From NCBI RefSeq assembly GCF_033343995.1, contig NZ_CP137573.1, forward strand, positions 2,823,001 through 2,887,000: a stretch of 64,000 nt of DNA. The letters are read 5' to 3'. The translations under genes and the position numbers were made by a program. Shown here one piece after another: positions 56,673-64,000 of this stretch (its first letter is position 1; each line of letters opens with the position of its first letter). Source of the stretch: Streptomyces sp. HUAS YS2. Lineage in GTDB: Bacteria; Actinomycetota; Actinomycetes; Streptomycetales; Streptomycetaceae. The notes under the pieces are model-generated. The model was not told the DNA's origin, did no database searches, and was given only the letters and a program-made list of their open reading frames with translations.

Positions 56673-58805
56673 ATGACCGTCAACGAGCCTTCCGTCCCTC
56701 TGTCGTTTCCGCGCCAGTACGCCAGGACCCAGCGCTTCACGCTCGGCGCCCCGCGCGGGTTCACGGTGTCGCCCGACGGCGAGCGCGTGGTGTTTCTGAG
56801 GTCGCCGTCCGGGACGCGGTCCCATCAGCTGTGGGTGCTGGACACCGGCAGCGGGGCGGCGGGGCGGGAGCGGGTCGCGGCCGACCCGGACGAGCTGCTC
56901 GGCGGGGCCACGGAGCAGTTGTCGGCGCAGGAGCGGGCGCGCCGGGAGCGGAGCCGCGAGGGCTCGGCGGGGATCGTGGCCTACGCGGTGGACGGGGCCG
57001 TGGAGTTGGCGGCGTTCGCACTGTCCGGGCGGCTGTTCACGGCGGAGCTGAGGGCCGGCACGGCACGCGAACTGCGCACGCCGGGACCGGTGATCGACCC
57101 GCGGCCGTCGCCGGACGGGCGGCACGTCGCGTACGTGGCGCGGGGCGCGCTGCGGGTGACGGGCACGGAGGGCGAGGAGGACCGGGCGCTGGCCGAGCCG
57201 GAGGACGCGCACACCACGTACGGCCTGGCGGAGTTCGTGGCGGCCGAGGAGATGGCGCGCTCGCGCGGGTTCTGGTGGTCGCCGGAGTCGGACCGGCTGT
57301 TGGTGGCGCGGGTCGACGATGCGCCGGTCGCACGGTGGTGGATCGCGGATCCGGCGCATCCGGAGCGGGAGCCGGAGCGGGTGCCGTACCCGGCGGCGGG
57401 CACGGACAACGCCGAGGTGCGGCTGTTCCTGATCGGCCTGGACGGGGACCGGCAGGAGGTCGTCTGGGACCGGCGCCGGTACCCGTACCTGGCGCGGGTG
57501 CACTGGTCGGGGAACGGGGCGCCGCTGCTGCTCGTCCAGGCCCGCGACCAGCGCACGCAGGTGTACCTGGCGGTGGATCCGGCGACCGGGACGACCAGGA
57601 CCGTGCACGTCGACGAGGACCCGGTCTGGCTGGACCTGCACCCGGGGACGCCGGCCTGGGACCCGCGGGGGCGGCTGGTGCGGATCGTGGACGAGGGGGG
57701 CGCGCGGGTCCTGGCGGTCGGCGACAGGGCGCTGACGGGGGCGGCGCTGCACCTGCGCTCGGTGCTGGACATCGGGGAGAACGACGTCCTGGTGGCGGCC
57801 TCGGCGGGCACGGAGGCGAAGGATCCGGAGACCGGCGAGATCCACGTGTACCGCGTGAACGAGCTGGGCGTGGAGCGGGTGTCCGAGGGGCCCGGAATTC
57901 ACTCGGCCGTGCGAGGCGGCGGGGTGACGGTGCTCTCGTCGGCCCGGGCGGACGCGCCGGGGAGCGTGGCGCGGGTGCTGCGGGACGGGACCGAGGTGGC
58001 GGTGGTGGCCTCGTACGCGGAGACACCGGTGTTGTCCGCCCGCGTGCGCCTGACGGAGGGGGGCGCACGGCGAATTCCGTGCGCCGTCCTGCTCCCGTCC
58101 ACCTACGAGGAGGGGGACGGACCGCTCCCCGTACTCATGGATCCGTACGGCGGCCCGCACGGACAGCGGGTGGTGGCCGCGCACAATCCGCACTTGACGT
58201 CCCAGTGGTTCGCGGACCAGGGGTTCGCGGTGATCGTGGCGGACGGGCGGGGCGCGCCGGGCCGGTCGCCCGCGTGGGAGAAGGCGATCGCGGGCGATCT
58301 GACGCCCACACTGGACGACCAGATCGAGGCGCTGCAGGGCCTCGCGGGCGAGTTCCCGCTGGATCTGGGGCGGGTGGGCATCCGGGGCTGGTCGTACGGC
58401 GGCTACCTGGCGGCGATGGCGGTGCTGCGGCGGCCGGACGTCTTCCACGCGGCGGTGGTCGGCGCGCCGCTGAGCGACCTGCGGCTGTACGACACCCACT
58501 ACACCGAGCGGTACCTGGGCGGGACGCCGCAGGAGCGGCCCGAGGTGTACGAGGCGAACTCGCTGGTGTGGGACGAGGGGCTGGTGGGCGCGGAGAGCCC
58601 CGCGCGGCCGATGATGATCATCCATGGGCTGGCGGACGACAATGTGGTCGTCGCCCACTCACTGAAGCTGTCCTCGGCCCTGCTGGCGGCCGGCCGGCCC
58701 CATGAGGTGCTGCCGCTGACGGGCGTGACGCACATGACCCCGCAGGAGCAGATCGCGGAGAACCTGCTGCTGCTCCAGGTGGACTTCCTGAAGCGCTCGC
58801 TGTGA
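56673..58805 (+). CDS. S9 family prolyl oligopeptidase/DPP4-like peptidase
   Basis: A 710-residue cytoplasmic serine peptidase. Residues about 1-430 form a beta-propeller-type N-domain (DGERVVFLRSPSG, ...). The catalytic domain has DPYGGPHGQRV, FAVIVADGRGAPGR and the nucleophile GWSYGGYLAAM; Asp and His follow (GLADDNVV; GVTHMTP). DPP4-like members remove Xaa-Pro or similar dipeptides. ATG at 56673 has no ribosome site and TAGGTT lies a few bases upstream, so it is probably leaderless. It faces the peptide transporter convergently across a strong terminator. No signal peptide is visible. Confidence 0.92.
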   Translation: MTVNEPSVPLSFPRQYARTQRFTLGAPRGFTVSPDGERVVFLRSPSGTRSHQLWVLDTGSGAAGRERVAADPDELLGGATEQLSAQERARRERSREGSAGIVAYAVDGAVELAAFALSGRLFTAELRAGTARELRTPGPVIDPRPSPDGRHVAYVARGALRVTGTEGEEDRALAEPEDAHTTYGLAEFVAAEEMARSRGFWWSPESDRLLVARVDDAPVARWWIADPAHPEREPERVPYPAAGTDNAEVRLFLIGLDGDRQEVVWDRRRYPYLARVHWSGNGAPLLLVQARDQRTQVYLAVDPATGTTRTVHVDEDPVWLDLHPGTPAWDPRGRLVRIVDEGGARVLAVGDRALTGAALHLRSVLDIGENDVLVAASAGTEAKDPETGEIHVYRVNELGVERVSEGPGIHSAVRGGGVTVLSSARADAPGSVARVLRDGTEVAVVASYAETPVLSARVRLTEGGARRIPCAVLLPSTYEEGDGPLPVLMDPYGGPHGQRVVAAHNPHLTSQWFADQGFAVIVADGRGAPGRSPAWEKAIAGDLTPTLDDQIEALQGLAGEFPLDLGRVGIRGWSYGGYLAAMAVLRRPDVFHAAVVGAPLSDLRLYDTHYTERYLGGTPQERPEVYEANSLVWDEGLVGAESPARPMMIIHGLADDNVVVAHSLKLSSALLAAGRPHEVLPLTGVTHMTPQEQIAENLLLLQVDFLKRSL

Positions 58806-58830
58806 GGCGGTGCTCCCGCTGAGACGGGTC

Positions 58831-58866
58831 GGCCGGCCGGAGCGACATGGCGCGCTCCGGCCGGCC
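58831..58866. terminator. Bidirectional terminator
   Basis: A perfect 14-bp stem (58831-58844 with 58853-58866) with an 8-nt loop between the convergent S9 peptidase gene and the peptide-transporter operon. Confidence 0.82.
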
Positions 58867-58945
58867 TACGGCACCCGCACGGCCGTACGGTGATCAGCTT
58901 GCCGGGTCCGTATATCGGAGCCGGGTCGGCCGAGTTGCCGTCGCG

Positions 58946-60023
<1,078 letters not shown>

Positions 60024-60031
<8 letters not shown>

Positions 60032-61007
60032 GGAGGCACTCCTTCCAGAAGTGGCAGGCGCTGGTGCGCGGCACCGGCGACTCGGTCACCTCGTACAGCG
60101 GCGGCACGTCCGTCCGGCAGACGGCCTGCGCGAGCGGACAGCGCGGGTTGAACGCGCAGCCGGGCGGGATCGCCAGCAGGTTGGGCGGCAGGCCCTTGAT
60201 CGCGTACAGCTCCTGCCCCTTCTGGTCGAGGCGCGGGATCGAGTCCAGCAGGCCGCGGGTGTACGGGTGGGCGGGCGCCTTGTAGATCTCGTGCACCGGG
60301 GCCTGTTCGACGATCCGGCCGGCGTACATCACGGCGATCTTGTCGGCCACGTCGGCGACGACGCCGAGGTCGTGGGTGATCAGGATCAGGCCCATGCTGA
60401 GTTCGCGCTGGAGCTCGGCCAGCAGTTCCATCACCTGGGCCTGCACCGTCACGTCGAGCGCCGTCGTCGGCTCGTCCGCGATGATCAGCTCGGGTTCGAG
60501 CGCCAGCGCCATCGCGATCATGATGCGCTGCCGCATGCCGCCGGAGAACTGGTGCGGGTACTGCCCGACGCGTTCCTTCGCCGCCGGGATGCGGACCCGG
60601 TCCATCAGCTCGACGGCCCGGGCCCTGGCGTCCTTCTTCGACATCCCCCGGTGGACGACGAACATCTCGCCGAGCTGCTCGCCCACGGAGAGCACCGGGT
60701 TGAGGGAGGACAGCGCGTCCTGGAAGATCATCGCCATCTTCGCGCCGCGGATCTTCCGCCGCTCCTCCTCCTTGAGCTTCAGGAGGTCCTGGCCCTGGAA
60801 GTGGATCTCGCCGCCGGCGATCTTCCCGGGCGGCATGTCGAGGATGCCCATGATCGCCTGGGCGGTGACGGACTTGCCGGAGCCGGACTCGCCGAGCACC
60901 GCCAGCGTCTCGCCCGCGTCCACCGAGTAGTTGACGCCGTTGACCGCCTTGGCCACCCCTTCCCTGGTGTGGAACTCCACGTGCAGGTCGCGGACTTCGA
61001 GCAGCAT
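60024..61007 (-). CDS. Peptide ABC transporter ATP-binding protein (OppD/DppD type)
   Basis: A 327-residue ABC ATPase with Walker A GESGSGKSV, Q-loop IFQDALSSLNP, signature FSGGMRQRIMIAM, Walker B LIIADEPTTALD, and the oppD-type cysteine cluster (CAFNPRCPLAQAVC). It forms the second nucleotide-binding domain of the dipeptide/oligopeptide importer. It overlaps the OppF-like gene by 8 nt and lies 6 nt after the permease gene. The operon order is binding protein, two permeases, two ATPases. Confidence 0.94.
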
Positions 61008-61013
61008 GGGCGC

Positions 61014-62024
61014 CTACCTCAGCTTCGGGTCGAGGGCGTCGCGCACCGCGTCGCCGAGCATGATGAACGCGAGCACGGTGATCGCCAGCGCGCCGGCCGG
61101 CCAGAGCAGCATGTGCGGGGCGTTGCGGATGTACTGCGAGGCCGAGGAGATGTCGATGCCCCAGGAGACCGAGGGCGGCTTCAGCCCGACGCCCAGGTAC
61201 GACAGGGTGGCCTCCAGGGAGATGTACGTGCCGAGCGCGATGGTCGCGACGACGATCACCGGCGCGACCGCGTTGGGCGTGATGTGCCGCAGCAGCATCC
61301 GCGAGTTCGACGCGCCGAGCGCCCGGGCGGCGTGCACGTAGTCGTTCTCCTTGGCGGTGATGACGGAGCCGCGGGCGATCCGGGAGATCTGCGGCCAGCC
61401 GAGCAGCACCATGAAGCCGATGACCGGCCAGACGGTGTTGCTGGTGACGACGGACAGCAGCACGAGGCCGCCGAGGACGACCGGGATGGCGAAGAAGACG
61501 TCGGTGATCCGGGAGAGCACCGAGTCCCAGGCGCCGCCGAAGAACCCGGCGAGCCCGCCGAGCGCACCGCCGAGCAGGGCCACGCCGAGGGTGGCGAGGA
61601 CACCGACGGAGACGGAGGTCCGGGCGCCGTAGACGGTCCGCGTGTACACGTCGCAGCCCTGGCCGTTGAAGCCGAAGGGGTGGCCCGGCTGGGAGCCCTC
61701 CTGTGCCTTGGCCAGGTCGCAGTCGAGCGGGTCGCCGGAGGCGATCAGGGACGGCCAGATCGAGATGATCACCAGGAACAGGATGATCAGCCCCGAGATG
61801 ATGAAGACCGGGTTGCGGCGCAGGTCGCGCCAGGCGTCGGACCACAGCGAGCGCGGCTTGTTGTCGGGGCCGGTGCCCTCGTGGCCGCCGGGTGTCTTCT
61901 CCAGGGTCTCGGCCTCCGCCGTGGCAAGGTCTGACGCGCCGCCGGCGCCGGTCGGAGCGATGGCCTGGCCCTCTTCGTACGACTCGATCGGCTCGGGGTG
62001 GTGCGGCTCGGGCTGGTCAGGCAT
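61014..62024 (-). CDS. Peptide ABC transporter permease (OppC/DppC type)
   Basis: A 336-residue inner-membrane permease with six membrane helices after a cytoplasmic, charged N-terminus of about 80 residues. The EAA loop is visible as RAARALGASNSRMLLRHITPN (in part), which docks on the ATPase. The loop DPLDCDLAKAQEGSQPGHPFG (in part) with TSVSVGVLATLG is typical of DppC. It overlaps the OppB-like gene by 8 nt. Residues 10-40 of the N-terminus are low-complexity and not seen in most relatives. Confidence 0.92.
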   Translation of the reverse strand: MPDQPEPHHPEPIESYEEGQAIAPTGAGGASDLATAEAETLEKTPGGHEGTGPDNKPRSLWSDAWRDLRRNPVFIISGLIILFLVIISIWPSLIASGDPLDCDLAKAQEGSQPGHPFGFNGQGCDVYTRTVYGARTSVSVGVLATLGVALLGGALGGLAGFFGGAWDSVLSRITDVFFAIPVVLGGLVLLSVVTSNTVWPVIGFMVLLGWPQISRIARGSVITAKENDYVHAARALGASNSRMLLRHITPNAVAPVIVVATIALGTYISLEATLSYLGVGLKPPSVSWGIDISSASQYIRNAPHMLLWPAGALAITVLAFIMLGDAVRDALDPKLR

Positions 62025-62940
62025 AGCGGATCCTCGGGTCGAGTACGGCGTACAGGAGGTCGACGATCAGGTTGGCCAGCAGGAAGACCAGCACCAGCAC
62101 GGTCACGAACCCGACGACGGTCTGCGTGCTCTGCCGGACGATGCCCTGGTAGAGCTGGTAGCCGACGCCGTGGATGTTGAAGATCCGCTCCGTGACGATC
62201 GCGCCGCCCATCAGGGCGCCGATGTCGGCACCGATGAACGTGACCACCGGGATGAGGCTGTTGCGCAGCAGGTGCCGGGTGATGACCCGGCGGCGCGGCA
62301 GTCCCTTGGCCGTGGCGGTGCGGACGTAGTCGGCGCGCTTGTTCTCGGCGATCGAGGTCCGGGTGAGCCGGGTGACGTACGCGAGGGAGACGGAGGCGAG
62401 GACGAGGCCGGGGACGATGAGTTCGTCGATGGGGGCGTCGGAGGAGACGGCCGGGGAGATCCAGCCCCACTTCACGCCGAGCAGGAGCTGGACGATCAGG
62501 CCGGTGACGAAGGTCGGGACGGACAGGACGACGAGCGTCATCAGCAGGACGCCGGTGTCGACCGGCCGGCCCCGGCGCAGGCCCGTGACGACGCCGAGGG
62601 TGATGCCGATGACGATCTCGAAGAAGATCGCGACGATGGTGAGCCGGATGGTGACCGGGAAGGCCTGGCCCATCAGTTCGGTCACCGGCTGTCCGTTGAA
62701 GGCGGTGCCGAAGTCGCCGGTGAAGACGTTGCCCATGTACGTCAGGTATTGCTGCCACACGGGCTTGTCGAGGCCGAACTCCTTGCGCAACTGGGCGGCG
62801 GTCGCCGGGTCGCAGGCCCGGTCGCCGCAGAGGCCGGCGATGGGGTCGCCCATCACGTTGACCATCAGGAAGATCAGCAGCGTGGCGCCGAAGAAGACCG
62901 GGATCATCTGCAGCAGACGCCGGATCACATAACGACCCAT
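62017..62940 (-). CDS. Peptide ABC transporter permease (OppB/DppB type)
   Basis: A 307-residue permease with six helices beginning YVIRRLLQMIPVFFGATLLIF (in part), the DppB/OppB N-terminal signature, and FNGQPVTELMGQAF in the periplasmic-like loop. The EAA loop is YVRTATAKGLPRRRVITRHL. ATG at 62940 opens the first helix. It is 77 nt downstream of the binding-protein gene with a hairpin between, and overlaps the OppC-like gene. The pair forms the translocation pore. Confidence 0.93.
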   Translation of the reverse strand: MGRYVIRRLLQMIPVFFGATLLIFLMVNVMGDPIAGLCGDRACDPATAAQLRKEFGLDKPVWQQYLTYMGNVFTGDFGTAFNGQPVTELMGQAFPVTIRLTIVAIFFEIVIGITLGVVTGLRRGRPVDTGVLLMTLVVLSVPTFVTGLIVQLLLGVKWGWISPAVSSDAPIDELIVPGLVLASVSLAYVTRLTRTSIAENKRADYVRTATAKGLPRRRVITRHLLRNSLIPVVTFIGADIGALMGGAIVTERIFNIHGVGYQLYQGIVRQSTQTVVGFVTVLVLVFLLANLIVDLLYAVLDPRIRYA

Positions 62941-62967
62941 GAGGGGCTCCTGGGGTTCGAGGAAACC

Positions 62968-63002
62968 GTACGGCCCGGCGCGGGAGGGTCGCCGGGCCGT
63001 AC
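62968..63002 (-). terminator. Intra-operon hairpin between binding-protein and permease genes
   Basis: A perfect 13-bp stem (62968-62980 with 62990-63002) with a 9-nt loop. Within the operon it can reduce read-through so that the binding protein is made in excess, as is common for ABC importers. Confidence 0.75.
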
Positions 63003-63017
63003 GTCACCGCCCTGACG

Positions 63018-64000
63018 TCACTTGACCTTGATCTCGTTGTAGACGGGGACGCTGAACGGGTTCAGGGCCACGTTCTCGACCCGGTCCGAGTAGGCGGCGC
63101 TGCCGTTCTGGTACCAGAGCGGAATGGCGCCCATGTCGTCCCGCAGGACGCCCTCGGCCTGCTGGAAGAGCTCCACGGCCTTCGCGGTGTCGGTCTCCGC
63201 GTTGGCCTGGTTCACCAGCTTGTCGAAGTCCGGGTCGGAGTACTTGCCGTCGTTGGACGAGGCGCCCGTGTAGTACAGCGGCTGGAGGAAGTTCTGGATG
63301 AGCGGGTAGTCCATCTGCCAGCCGGCGCGGAACGGGCCCGGCATCTTGGACTCGGTGATCTGGTTACGGAAGTCGGCGAAGGTGCCGATGGGGTTGCCGA
63401 CGCAGGCCTTGGTGTTCCCGAGGGCCTTGTTGATGGAGTTGCAGACGGCGTCCACCCACTCCTTGTGGGAGCCGGTGTCGGCGTTGTACGAGATCTTCAT
63501 CGTGCCGCCGGGGATGCCGCCGCCCTCGGCGACCAGCTTCTTCGCCTCGGCCGCGTCGTACTTGCAGAACTCGCCGCAGATGTCCTTGAAGCCGCCGTCC
63601 TCGCCGAGGACCGGAGAGGTCCAGTCGACGGCGGGGGTGCGGGTCTTCTGGAAGATCGTCTCGGTGATCTGCTGGCGGTCGATCGCCATGGAGAGCCCCT
63701 GGCGGAGCTTCTCCTGGCCCGGCTTGTTCCAGGCCGGGTCGTAGAACGGGAAGGACAGCGTCTGGATGATGCCGGCCGGCTCGTTGATGTAGCGGTCGCC
63801 GACGTCCGCCGAGACGTTCTTGAGCTGCGAGGCGGGCACGTCGTCGACGAGGTCGAGGTTGCCGGCCGTCAGGTCGGTGTAGGCGGTGTTGTTGTCGGTG
63901 TACACCTTGAGGGTGATGCCGCCGTTCTGCGCCTTGTCCGTGCCGGGGTAGTCGTTCCAGCGCGTGAGCTCCATCTGCGAGCCCTTGGCGTACGACTGGA
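63018..64000 (-). CDS. Peptide ABC transporter substrate-binding protein, N-terminus outside the window
   Basis: The C-terminal 327 residues of an extracytoplasmic family 5 solute-binding protein (OppA/DppA type). Visible features are RWNDYPGTDKAQNGGI, GNLDLVDDVPASQL, IDRQQITETIFQKTRTPAVDW (in part) and VLRDDMGAIPLWYQNG. The frame continues to the window edge without a start, so the signal peptide and N-lobe lie beyond base 64000. A cysteine pair (CGEFC) is present. It feeds peptides to the two permeases downstream. Confidence 0.93.
   Translation of the reverse strand, partial: QSYAKGSQMELTRWNDYPGTDKAQNGGITLKVYTDNNTAYTDLTAGNLDLVDDVPASQLKNVSADVGDRYINEPAGIIQTLSFPFYDPAWNKPGQEKLRQGLSMAIDRQQITETIFQKTRTPAVDWTSPVLGEDGGFKDICGEFCKYDAAEAKKLVAEGGGIPGGTMKISYNADTGSHKEWVDAVCNSINKALGNTKACVGNPIGTFADFRNQITESKMPGPFRAGWQMDYPLIQNFLQPLYYTGASSNDGKYSDPDFDKLVNQANAETDTAKAVELFQQAEGVLRDDMGAIPLWYQNGSAAYSDRVENVALNPFSVPVYNEIKVK

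Overview
The window is high-GC actinobacterial DNA, almost certainly from a Streptomyces or close relative. Codons end in G/C, GTG and TTG starts are common, the mycothiol gene mshB is present, a XRE (DUF5753)/DUF397 regulator pair occurs, and several genes look leaderless. I see no rRNA, tRNA or CRISPR array. All names come from motif recognition in the translated sequence; no database search was run.

Layout. (1) 44-6234, minus strand: moeZ preceded by four genes (DUF3492/PelF-like glycosyltransferase, 8-TM membrane protein, extended-SDR sugar epimerase, spherulin-4-like glycoside hydrolase) that read as an undescribed amino-sugar polysaccharide locus. (2) 6464-14458: DUF3152 metzincin-like protein, alpha/beta hydrolase, small acidic protein, TetR, DUF3107, ferritin-like protein and a RhlE-type DEAD-box helicase with a CTG start and a structured leader. 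Apart from the polysaccharide insert, this matches the M. tuberculosis order Rv3206c-Rv3211. (3) 14565-23309: hydrolase, NYN nuclease, MarC, PHP phosphoesterase, DUF6758, SUFU-like protein, CorA with a possible leader peptide, and a lipoprotein; a GC-rich minisatellite lies upstream of marC. (4) 23522-41043: MgtE_N/CBS protein, DUF1003, Mrp, TatB, HtrA, anti-sigma factor, SigE-type ECF sigma, divergent O-methyltransferase, DUF3117, enoyl-CoA hydratase, Tag, DivIVA-like protein, FolP, LOG, DapE, DapC and FdxA. This is a long envelope-stress and lysine/cell-wall neighbourhood, syntenic with mycobacteria.

(5) 41044-52644 is more accessory: GNAT/SirB1 pair, imine-reductase-like enzyme with a divergent HxlR regulator, SRPBCC protein, Phd/ParE toxin-antitoxin pair, two secreted I36-type inhibitors in tandem, an IS5-family element inserted at the stop codon of a DUF397 gene, XRE regulator, HTH and RHH proteins, and a TetR/hydrolase pair with a visible operator. 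(6) 52704-56505 returns to core genes: a PG_binding_4 membrane protein with a collagen-like region, DUF6113, mshB and a small membrane protein. (7) 56673-64000: an S9 peptidase facing a dipeptide/oligopeptide ABC transporter operon (two ATPases, two permeases, binding protein cut by the window end).

The genes work together in recognisable groups: SigE-type sigma factor, zinc anti-sigma, HtrA and TatB for envelope stress and export; DapC and DapE for meso-diaminopimelate; MshB for mycothiol; Opp/Dpp uptake next to a peptidase for peptide use.
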